From JAEUNJ01 sp052035955 (GTDB taxonomy: Bacteria > Pseudomonadota > Gammaproteobacteria > Burkholderiales > Rhodocyclaceae), in assembly GCA_052035955.1 (NCBI GenBank), contig JBPOHD010000018.1, forward strand, positions 1-30,849: a DNA stretch of 30,849 bases. The letters run 5' to 3'. The notes under the pieces were generated by a model. It ran no database searches, was not told the origin of the DNA, and was given only the letters and a program-made list of their open reading frames with translations. The translations under genes were made by a program, and so were the position numbers. Position 1 is the stretch's first letter, and each line of letters opens with the position of its first letter. Below are positions 21,903-28,453 of the stretch, one piece after another.

Positions 21903-23534
21903 ATGAACGTCGTCACCGTCCCGACCCGTCCCATCGAGGGGCAGCGCCCCGGCACTTCCGGCCTGCGCAAGAAAGTCACCGTATTCAGCAAGGCCGGGTA
22001 CATCGAGAACTTCGTCCAGTCGGTCTTCGACTCCCTCGAGGGCTACGCGGGCGAAACACTGGTGGTGGGCGGCGACGGCCGCTACTTCAATGCCGAGGCG
22101 ATCCAGGTCATCCTGCGCATGGCGGCGGCCAACGGCTTCGGCCGCGTGCTGGTCGGCCGCGACGGCATCCTGTCCACCCCGGCCGCGAGTTGCGTGATCC
22201 GCAAGCACGGCGCCTTCGGTGGCCTGATCCTCTCGGCCAGCCACAATCCCGGCGGTCCCGACGGCGATTTCGGCATCAAGTACAACATCGGCAACGGCGG
22301 GCCGGCGCCCGAGAAGATCACCGAGGCCATCTACGCCCGCAGCCGGGAGATCACGGCCTACCGCACCGTCGAGGCGGCCGATATCGACCTCTCCCGCCTC
22401 GGTTTCACCGCCGTCGCCGGCATGCCGGTCGAGGTCATCGATTCGGTGGCCGACTACGCCGAACTGATGCAGCAACTGTTCGACTTCGACGCCATCCGCG
22501 GCCTGTTCAGCTCCGGCTTCCGCATGCGCTTCGACGCCATGCATGCGGTCACCGGGCCCTATGCAAGACGGATCCTCGAGGACCTGCTCGGGGCACCGGC
22601 CGGCACCGCGATCAATGCCGTCCCCCTGCCGGACTTCGGCCAGGGGCACCCGGACCCCAACCCGGTGTACGCCAAGGAACTGATGGACGAGATGTACGGC
22701 CCCGCGGCGCCGGACTTCGGCGCCGCCTCCGACGGCGACGGCGACCGCAACATGGTGGTTGGACGCCGCTTCGTCGTGACGCCCAGCGACAGCCTGGCGG
22801 TCCTGGCCGCCAATGCCGAACTGGTCCCCGGCTATGCCCGCGGCATCGCCGGCGTGGCCCGCTCCATGCCCACCAGCCGGGCGGTCGACCGGGTTGCCGA
22901 GGCCCTGGGCGTGGCCTGTTTCGAGACGCCCACGGGCTGGAAATTCTTCGGCAACCTGCTCGACGCCGGCAAGGCGACGCTCTGCGGCGAGGAGAGCTAC
23001 GGCACCGGCTCGGACCATGTGCGCGAGAAGGACGGCCTCTGGGCCGTGCTGTTCTGGCTCAACCTGCTGGCGGTGCGCAAGGAGTCCGTCGAGGCGATCC
23101 TGCAGGCCCATTGGCGGCGCTTCGGGCGCCATTACTATTCGCGCCACGATTACGATGGCATCGACACGGCAGCCGCCGACGGCCTGATGGCCCACCTGCG
23201 CGCCTCCGTGGCCGGCCTGCCGGGTCGGCAGGTGGCCGGACTTGCGGTCGAATCGGCCGACGATTTCGCCTACACCGATCCCGTGGACGGCTCGGTGAGC
23301 AGCAAACAGGGCATCCGCATCGGATTCGCCGGAGGCTCGCGCATCGTCTTCCGGCTGTCGGGTACCGGCACCGAGGGAGCCACCCTGCGCGTCTATCTCG
23401 AGCGCTACGAGCCGGACCCCGAGCGCCACGGCATCGATCCGCAACTCGCCCTCGCCGACCTGATCGCCGCCGCCGACGCCCTGGCTGAAATCAAGGCGCG
23501 CACGGGACGGCAGGCCCCCGACGTGGTGACCTGA
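21903..23534 (+). CDS. pgm: Phosphoglucomutase (alpha-D-glucose phosphate-specific)
   Basis: The 543-residue product is a full-length alpha-phosphohexomutase. Motifs in order: RPGTSGLRKKV (15-25), the phosphoserine loop LSASHNPGG (Ser113), metal-binding DGDGDRN (Asp277, Asp279, Asp281), the sugar-binding loop with CGEESYGTGSDH, and the phosphate-binding loop RLSGTGTEGATLRVYLE near residues 483-499. It interconverts glucose 1-phosphate and glucose 6-phosphate for glycogen, LPS and exopolysaccharide synthesis. CAGGGAGACC precedes the ATG. The gene stands alone. Confidence 0.96.
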   Translation: MNVVTVPTRPIEGQRPGTSGLRKKVTVFSKAGYIENFVQSVFDSLEGYAGETLVVGGDGRYFNAEAIQVILRMAAANGFGRVLVGRDGILSTPAASCVIRKHGAFGGLILSASHNPGGPDGDFGIKYNIGNGGPAPEKITEAIYARSREITAYRTVEAADIDLSRLGFTAVAGMPVEVIDSVADYAELMQQLFDFDAIRGLFSSGFRMRFDAMHAVTGPYARRILEDLLGAPAGTAINAVPLPDFGQGHPDPNPVYAKELMDEMYGPAAPDFGAASDGDGDRNMVVGRRFVVTPSDSLAVLAANAELVPGYARGIAGVARSMPTSRAVDRVAEALGVACFETPTGWKFFGNLLDAGKATLCGEESYGTGSDHVREKDGLWAVLFWLNLLAVRKESVEAILQAHWRRFGRHYYSRHDYDGIDTAAADGLMAHLRASVAGLPGRQVAGLAVESADDFAYTDPVDGSVSSKQGIRIGFAGGSRIVFRLSGTGTEGATLRVYLERYEPDPERHGIDPQLALADLIAAADALAEIKARTGRQAPDVVT

Positions 23535-23572
23535 AGGCGGAATCGGCAACCGGGACGGATTCCGGACGGAAA

Positions 23573-23614
23573 ATGACCCAGGTCAATTACCCGATGGATT
23601 CCGTCAACTATGAT
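23573..23614 (+). promoter_or_regulatory. CRP/FNR-family box plus -10, class II promoter of the DUF2249-nnrS pair
   Basis: ATGAC-N4-GTCAA at 23573-23586 matches the 14-bp TTGAY-N4-RTCAA pattern of Fnr/Anr/Dnr/NnrR regulators with one mismatch. A TATGAT -10 lies at 23609-23614. With a start site about 7 bases later (near 23621) the box is centred at about -41.5, the classic class II position. The context (nnrS) favours a nitric oxide or low-oxygen sensor. Confidence 0.72.
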
Positions 23615-23647
23615 CGGTGCACCCATGAACCAGACGGAGAGCCGATC

Positions 23648-23905
23648 ATGCACGCCATTCACGTCCACACCAATCCGGAAGGCATCTACCCCTTCGACGC
23701 CCGCGGCATCGCGAAGCGCTTTCGCCACGCCGCCATCTTTGGCGCCCTCGACGCCCTCAATGCGGGGGAAGTCATGCGCTTCGTGAACGACCACGATCCC
23801 CTGCCGCTGCTGGAGCAGATGCGGCACCGCTACGGCGAACAGGTGGAAGTCCAGTACCGGCAGCGGGAAGCGGCCGGCGTCATGATCGACTTCATCAAGC
23901 ACTGA
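23648..23905 (+). CDS. DUF2249-domain small protein
   Basis: The 85-residue protein matches DUF2249, a TusA-like alpha/beta fold: HTNPEGIYPFDARGIAKRFRHAAIFGALDAL, then RFVNDHDPLPLLEQMRHRYGEQVEVQYRQREAAGVMIDFIK. DUF2249 proteins occur repeatedly beside denitrification and NO-detoxification genes, but their biochemical role is unsettled. The ATG at 23648 is chosen because the in-frame ATG at 23573 would put the regulatory box and -10 inside the gene. nnrS starts 20 bases downstream, so the two form an operon. Confidence 0.85.
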   Translation: MHAIHVHTNPEGIYPFDARGIAKRFRHAAIFGALDALNAGEVMRFVNDHDPLPLLEQMRHRYGEQVEVQYRQREAAGVMIDFIKH

Positions 23906-23925
23906 CGCACCTTCGCCCTTTCGTC

Positions 23926-25086
23926 ATGAAGCTGGCCACCCATCCGCTCTGGCTGGTGGGTTTCCGTCCCTTCTTCGCCCTGGCGGCCGTTTCCGGAGCC
24001 CTCCTGCCCCTGGTCTGGGTGCTGATGCTGGAGGGCAGGTCCCCGGGGCTGGCGCCGGCCGTCCCGCCGATCCAGTGGCACGCCCACGAGATGTTTTTCG
24101 GCTTCGGCTGGGCGGTCCTCGGCGGATTCCTGCTCACGGCGAGCAAGAACTGGGTGGGCATCCGCGGCTACCACGGCGCAGCCCTCGCCTTCCTGGCCGC
24201 GGCCTGGGTGTTCGAACGCGTGGCCATGGCCTTTGGCGCGCCCTGGCCGCCGGCCCTCTGGTGGGTGTCGGTCTTCCTGTTCCCGATATCCATCATCGCC
24301 ATGCTGGTCTGGACCCTGGTCCGCCACCGGGCCACCGACAGCTACCGGGACAACCTGGTCTTCGTCGTCGCGCTCCCCGCCTTCCTGGCCGCGAAGCTGC
24401 TGCTTCTCGATCCCGAACATTTCCGGCTCGGCGCCGGCATCACGGTGGGCCTCTTCCGCGTGGCCTTCCTGCTCATGCTGGAGAGGACGCTGACCCAGTT
24501 CATGCGGGCAGCCTTCCAGGTCGGCATCCTGCGCGACCCACGCCTGGACGGCGCCATCAAGGCCCTGGGGCTCCTGGCCGTCGTCGCCGACCTGCTGCCG
24601 GTCCCCGCGGCGGCGATCGAGGAACTGGCCCTGGCCGCCCTGCTGGCCGCCCGTTTCCTGTTCTGGCATCCGCGGCAGGCCATGGGCCGGCTGGACATCG
24701 GCATCATGTACCTGGGCTACGCCGCCATCGTCGTGCAGCTGTTCCTCCAGGCCCTGGAACGGACCATACAGCCGGCCTGGGTAGGCGCGCTTCCGGTGCA
24801 CGCCTTCAGCTTCGGCGCCATGGGCCTGGTCATTCCGGCGATGCTCGTGCGCATTTCCAAGGGCCATACGGGCCGCAGGGTGGTCTTCGAGCAGCCGGAC
24901 AAAGCCGTGCTTCACCTGATGATCCTGGCACTCCTTGCCCGGGTGGTCCTGCCCCAGATCCTGCCCCAGGCCTACGGCCACTGGATCCATCTCGCCGCCG
25001 GACTATGGTCCGCGGGCTTCGCGGTGCTGGCATGGCGCATCCTGCCGATGCTGGTCGGCCCGAGGGTGGACGGCAAGGAACACTAG
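23926..25086 (+). CDS. nnrS: NnrS family protein (haem/copper membrane protein linked to NO stress)
   Basis: The 386-residue protein has about twelve hydrophobic helices and the NnrS features: an N-terminal GFRPFF, then QWHAHEMFFGFGWAVLGGFLLTA (about 45-68) with paired histidines, MLERTLTQFM, HAFSFGAMGLVIPAMLVRISKGHTGR (about 288-313) and WILPML-like text at the C-terminus. In Rhodobacter and Vibrio, NnrS contains haem and copper and protects cells against nitrosative stress. It lies in the inner membrane. It follows the DUF2249 gene behind the FNR-type promoter, which fits expression during denitrification or NO exposure. Confidence 0.94.
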   Translation: MKLATHPLWLVGFRPFFALAAVSGALLPLVWVLMLEGRSPGLAPAVPPIQWHAHEMFFGFGWAVLGGFLLTASKNWVGIRGYHGAALAFLAAAWVFERVAMAFGAPWPPALWWVSVFLFPISIIAMLVWTLVRHRATDSYRDNLVFVVALPAFLAAKLLLLDPEHFRLGAGITVGLFRVAFLLMLERTLTQFMRAAFQVGILRDPRLDGAIKALGLLAVVADLLPVPAAAIEELALAALLAARFLFWHPRQAMGRLDIGIMYLGYAAIVVQLFLQALERTIQPAWVGALPVHAFSFGAMGLVIPAMLVRISKGHTGRRVVFEQPDKAVLHLMILALLARVVLPQILPQAYGHWIHLAAGLWSAGFAVLAWRILPMLVGPRVDGKEH

Positions 25087-25171
25087 GCGGACTTCCCTGA
25101 CCGAATCCTCGCTGTTTTGCCCCCGCTCCCCGCCGAACGAGCGGAAAATGTCGGCAAACGGAGCAAGGACG

Positions 25172-26752
25172 ATGAAAGACGCAAGCGACTGTTCGCCGCC
25201 CCCGGCGAAGGCAAGCATGGACGAATCCGCATTTCGCGTCCTGGTGCTCCGTCACTGCGACGGCCTGCTGGCGGTGGCGGCCACCCTGGCCAGGCGCACC
25301 AACGCGGCAGCGCTGCTGACCCGGCCCATGGTCGGCCATCTGCTCCTGGAAGCCGGCCAGGCCGAGGCCCTGATCGACGAGTATGGCGCCCGCCAGAACC
25401 ACCGCTGGTGCCGCTTCCGCGCCTTGATCGCGGTGCTGAAGAATTTCGGCCGCATGGCCAAGGAACTGGCCCACCTGGAGCGCCGTCTCCCGGCCTACCG
25501 CCTGTTGTCAACGGAAAGGGATTTCACCGGAGCGACACGGGAATGCCTGCATCTGGTGGGGCAGGTGCTCGCCGACGTGGCGGCGGGCCTCCTGGAGGAG
25601 GGCCGGGACCTGGGGCTGGAGAGCGGACCCGGCCCGGTGGCGGAAGACCTGTCGGAGCCCCTCCCTGTCGGCCGCCTGGCCCAGGACCGGGAGGAACGGG
25701 TGGTCGGAGCCACGGCCGCCACCCTCGCCCGCCTGACGACGGAATTCCTCAACCTGGAGGCCGAGGGGGAATTCCTCTACGCCATGGCCGAGATGGAGGC
25801 CGACGGTTATGCCTCCGGAATTCCCGAAACGGTCAGCGAGGAAAGGCTGCGCCAGCTGACCTTCCGCTTCCACAACCTGCAGTCCCTTTACGACACGCAC
25901 GTCGCCGGGACGGCCATCGAGGCGGCGGACGACGACCTGCCCATCCTGCGCGGCCACGCCAGCGTCATCTACCACCTGCTGGAGATCGCCACCGACCTGG
26001 CCCACTACTACGAGCGCCACCTGAGCCCGGCCACCGGCGACGGCGTCCTGCGCATGCGGCCCGTCGGGGACATCGACCGGGCCATGACGGTGCTGTTTCC
26101 CTACACGATGATCTTCTGCTCGAGCTACCTGGCCGGCGGCAAGCGCCTCTGCCAGGGCATCCTGCGCCGCTACGCGGAATACGGCCGGCTGGATGTCCCG
26201 GTACCGAGCTACCGCGGCTTCCACGTGCGGCCGTCGAACCTCATCGCCCGCATCGTGGCCCACTACGGCAGCGAGACGCGGATGGACCTGGACGGCCGGA
26301 TCTTCGACGCCGGCTCGCCGCTGGACCTGTTCCGCGCCAACGAGAGCATCAACGCGCGCAAGCGGCGGTGGCTGGCGGCGGAAATCGGCCGGGTGGTCGC
26401 GGACCTCGAGAACAAGGCCGATTCCGCGGCACCGGCCGCGCCCGCCGTCTGGGTCCTGGCCGTCGTCAACCGCCTGGCCGGCGAAGGCAAGATCGTCCTC
26501 TATCGCCAGCCCCTGGACCTCTCGGAGGAAGTCAGCCGGCGGGAGAGCGGCACCTTCGAGAACGTGGTCGCGGAAATCGCACAATTGCAGGCGACGGGCC
26601 AGCTGGACATCCGCACCGACCTCACCGTCACCTTCAGCGGCGACAAGCGCGTGCTGGCCGACATCGACGTGCTGGCCCAACACGGCTACGGAGAAGACGC
26701 CTTCGGCAACAACGTCGTGCTGCCGAAGGCCCTGTCCTACCTGCGACGCTAG
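25172..26752 (+). CDS. Large uncharacterised protein with an embedded HPr-like motif
   Basis: The roughly 526-residue protein is mostly helical and has no membrane segment. Its middle contains YRGFHVRPSNLIARIVAHYGSE, resembling the phosphohistidine site of HPr (GxHxRP), with His351 in the active position; LDGRIFDAGSPLDLF follows where HPr has its second helix. The first 320 residues show no domain I recognise. The C-terminal 100 residues (VLAVVNRLAGEGKIVLYRQPL onward) are also unknown. It may be a phosphorylation-responsive regulator, but no PTS genes are nearby. Starts at 25148 and 25172 are both possible; 25172 follows GGAGCAAGGACG. Its last 58 bases are repeated downstream. Confidence 0.75.
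   Translation: MKDASDCSPPPAKASMDESAFRVLVLRHCDGLLAVAATLARRTNAAALLTRPMVGHLLLEAGQAEALIDEYGARQNHRWCRFRALIAVLKNFGRMAKELAHLERRLPAYRLLSTERDFTGATRECLHLVGQVLADVAAGLLEEGRDLGLESGPGPVAEDLSEPLPVGRLAQDREERVVGATAATLARLTTEFLNLEAEGEFLYAMAEMEADGYASGIPETVSEERLRQLTFRFHNLQSLYDTHVAGTAIEAADDDLPILRGHASVIYHLLEIATDLAHYYERHLSPATGDGVLRMRPVGDIDRAMTVLFPYTMIFCSSYLAGGKRLCQGILRRYAEYGRLDVPVPSYRGFHVRPSNLIARIVAHYGSETRMDLDGRIFDAGSPLDLFRANESINARKRRWLAAEIGRVVADLENKADSAAPAAPAVWVLAVVNRLAGEGKIVLYRQPLDLSEEVSRRESGTFENVVAEIAQLQATGQLDIRTDLTVTFSGDKRVLADIDVLAQHGYGEDAFGNNVVLPKALSYLRR
26693..26750. repeat. 58-bp direct repeat, copy 1 (3' end of the HPr-like gene), with palindromic core
   Basis: Identical to 27845-27902. It contains GCCTTCGGCA (26699-26708), a 12-base spacer and TGCCGAAGGC (26721-26730), a perfect 10-bp inverted repeat. 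Here it encodes the C-terminus DAFGNNVVLPKALSYLRR; the stop codon just beyond is TAG. Confidence 0.95.
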
Positions 26753-26864
26753 TCCGGATATCGGCAAGGGGGCGGCCGGTCCTGACGCACTCGGCCCGGT
26801 TTACCGGAACCCGTGACCGCATGCATTGCCGCCCGGCCGCCAGCAAGAGATCGAGACCACGCCA

Positions 26865-27530
26865 ATGCGGATCATGACCACAATCCGAGCCGCCGCCTTT
26901 CTTGCGGCCTCCTGGTCGTGCCTGGCGCCCGCCGCAACGGGCACCTGCGGCGGCCACGGCCTGCGGGTGAGCGCCGCATCGCCGGCACAGGTCCGCGAGG
27001 CCTGCCGGGCCGTGCGAACGGCGGCCCGGGTCATCGCGGAACTCGGGCTCGCCATGCCCGAGCCGGTAAAGATCCGGGTCCGGAGCATCCCGCACCCCGC
27101 AGTCCCGGAATCCTCCGTCGTGGCGGAATTCGATGCTTCGTCCTGTGTGATATCGGTGGCGCCCTACCGGAAAACGATCCGCGACAAGAAGCACATCCGC
27201 GACGGCCTGGCGCCGAATGCGAGTCAATGGCGCGGTTACGTGGTCCATGAAATCGCCCATGCGGCGGTCCACGCGAACTGCAAGGAATCCTGCCCCGACA
27301 GGGGGACCCATGAATACATCGCCACCGTCGCGCAACTGCTGAGCCTGCCGGCCGAGGAGCGGAGGGCTTTCCTCGCCCGCTTCGCCGATCTGGAACCCTT
27401 CGCCGCGGAGGCGGAGATCAGCGAAACCTACTACCTCATCGACCCCCAGCGGTTCTCGGCGAAGGCCTACCTCCACTTTCTCTCCGCCGCCGGCGGGACC
27501 GCGTTCATCCGCCGCCGGATCGGCCGGTGA
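26865..27530 (+). CDS. Probable secreted zincin-like protein (HEXXH motif)
   Basis: The roughly 221-residue protein starts with a signal peptide (TIRAAAFLAASWSCLAPAATG) cleaved near residue 25, so it is likely periplasmic or secreted. Residues around 128-155 contain YVVHEIAHAAVHANC and then GTHEYIATVAQLLSLP: an HEXXH zinc motif and a second HE about 17 residues later that could supply the third ligand. Six cysteines are visible in the mature chain. A metalloprotease-like role is inferred from the motif only. It lies between the two copies of the 58-bp repeat and no neighbour shares an obvious function. ATG 26874 is an alternative start. Confidence 0.7.
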   Translation: MRIMTTIRAAAFLAASWSCLAPAATGTCGGHGLRVSAASPAQVREACRAVRTAARVIAELGLAMPEPVKIRVRSIPHPAVPESSVVAEFDASSCVISVAPYRKTIRDKKHIRDGLAPNASQWRGYVVHEIAHAAVHANCKESCPDRGTHEYIATVAQLLSLPAEERRAFLARFADLEPFAAEAEISETYYLIDPQRFSAKAYLHFLSAAGGTAFIRRRIGR

Positions 27531-27540
27531 CCTTCGGAAA

Positions 27541-27730
27541 AGGAACCGCGTCCCTTGCCATCCAGCCCATGGCAAGCGGTGCAACTCGATTCGTACTCAC
27601 GCTTGCCGGGATCCACCGTCCCGGCCGCGAAGGCGCAGGTGCCCCCTGCAAAATGTCGATGCAGGAGCGCAGCATGCGGCGCGATCGGGGGCGGCTCCGG
27701 CTGCATCGCGGCGACCGCCGCCCCTGACAT
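27541..27730 (-). pseudogene. Remnant of a cytochrome c gene (5' part only)
   Basis: Reading leftward from the ATG at 27730, the frame reaches VDPGKREYESSCTACHGLDGKGRGSF, a class I cytochrome c haem site (CTACH codons at 27583-27569) with the usual following GKG. The signal peptide region is not convincing in this frame; a signal-like stretch (MLRSCIDILQGAPA) sits in another frame, suggesting a frameshift. After SF the similarity stops and the frame runs into the end of the metalloprotease-like gene, so the axial-Met part is missing. It appears truncated and inactive. Confidence 0.6.
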
Positions 27731-27844
27731 GGCCGGCACGGGGCCGACCTTCGATTCCTGTATGACCCATCCGACCCCGTCCGGGATCGGGGGCATCGAT
27801 ACGACGCCTTTGGGACGGAGTGCAACCCGGACGATCGAGGACGG

Positions 27845-27902
27845 GAAGACGCCTTCGGCAACAACGTCGTGCTGCCGAAGGCCCTGTCCTACCTGCGACG
27901 CT
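27845..27902. repeat. 58-bp direct repeat, copy 2 (orphan)
   Basis: A perfect second copy of 26693-26750, shifted by 1152 bp, including the 10-bp inverted repeat (27851-27860 and 27873-27882). The reading frame ends in TGA instead of TAG. Flanking bases on both sides are unrelated to copy 1. It lies in a 406-bp region without an intact gene that otherwise holds the cytochrome c remnant. Confidence 0.95.
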
Positions 27903-27936
27903 GACGGGGCGGGGATGGCGCCGGCGCCTCGCGGCC

Positions 27937-28143
27937 TCAGTAATGCGGCGGCAATTCGTCCCGCGGGCCGCCAGGCTCGCCGGGCAGGGACGTGGCGACC
28001 TGCTCCCGCAGGGTCCGCAATTCCCTCTTCAGGAGGTCGATCTCCTGTTGCTGCCGGTACACGGTCCTGTCCAGGGATTCGAGGAGGTCCTCGGCGAAAC
28101 TGAGCTTGACTTCCAGCTCGGCGATCCTCTCTTCCAATCTCAC
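27937..28143 (-). CDS. slyX: SlyX family protein
   Basis: The 68-residue coiled-coil protein reads ERIAELEVKLSFAEDLLESL, then LDRTVYRQQQEIDLLKRELRTLREQV, and ends in PPHY, the hallmark SlyX C-terminus. Its function is not established in any organism. The start is GTG at 28143, overlapping the stop of the upstream S4-domain gene as GTGA, which gives the normal SlyX length; the longer frame from 28317 is a shadow. The two genes are co-translated. Confidence 0.88.
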   Translation of the reverse strand: MRLEERIAELEVKLSFAEDLLESLDRTVYRQQQEIDLLKRELRTLREQVATSLPGEPGGPRDELPPHY

Positions 28144-28361
28144 TCCCCCCGGGCCACCACGATGCGGAGGCCCCCGCATTCGACGGTCTGTCCGGCCCGT
28201 ATTTTCGCGGTCTTCCGTTTTTCCACGGCGCCGTCCACCTGCACGGCCCCGTCGGCCACCAGGCGCTTGCCCTCGCCGCCACTGCCGGCCAGGCCGACCA
28301 GCTTCAGAAGGTCGCAAAGGGCCACGTGGTCGGCGGTCAGGCGGAAGTCGGTCGTCTTCAT
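28140..28361 (-). CDS. S4-domain RNA-binding protein, YbcJ-like
   Basis: The 73-residue protein is essentially a single S4 RNA-binding domain: FRLTADHVALCDLLKLVGLAGSGGEGKRLVADGAVQVDGAVEKRKTAKIRAGQTVECGG. The pattern LCDLLKLVGLAGSGGEGK matches the YbcJ/S4-like family thought to act on ribosomal or transfer RNA. It is the first gene of a two-gene minus-strand unit with slyX and is divergent from the histidine kinase gene. Confidence 0.9.
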   Translation of the reverse strand: MKTTDFRLTADHVALCDLLKLVGLAGSGGEGKRLVADGAVQVDGAVEKRKTAKIRAGQTVECGGLRIVVARGE

Positions 28362-28453
28362 GGGCGGGATTCTCTCACCCGACGGGTCACCGCGGCGGGA
28401 GTTGCGTCGTGGGAGAATACGTCAGGCAACCCACCGAACACCCATTTCCCCCG

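Noticed and set aside
23573..23647. Longer DUF2249 protein starting at ATG 23573
   Set aside because: This would place the FNR-type box and the -10 inside the coding region and add 25 residues without family similarity; 23648 gives the usual domain start.
26693..27902. Insertion sequence bounded by the 58-bp repeats
   Set aside because: No transposase is encoded between them, the repeats are direct rather than terminal inverted, and they are far longer than a target-site duplication; an att-like or duplication origin fits better.
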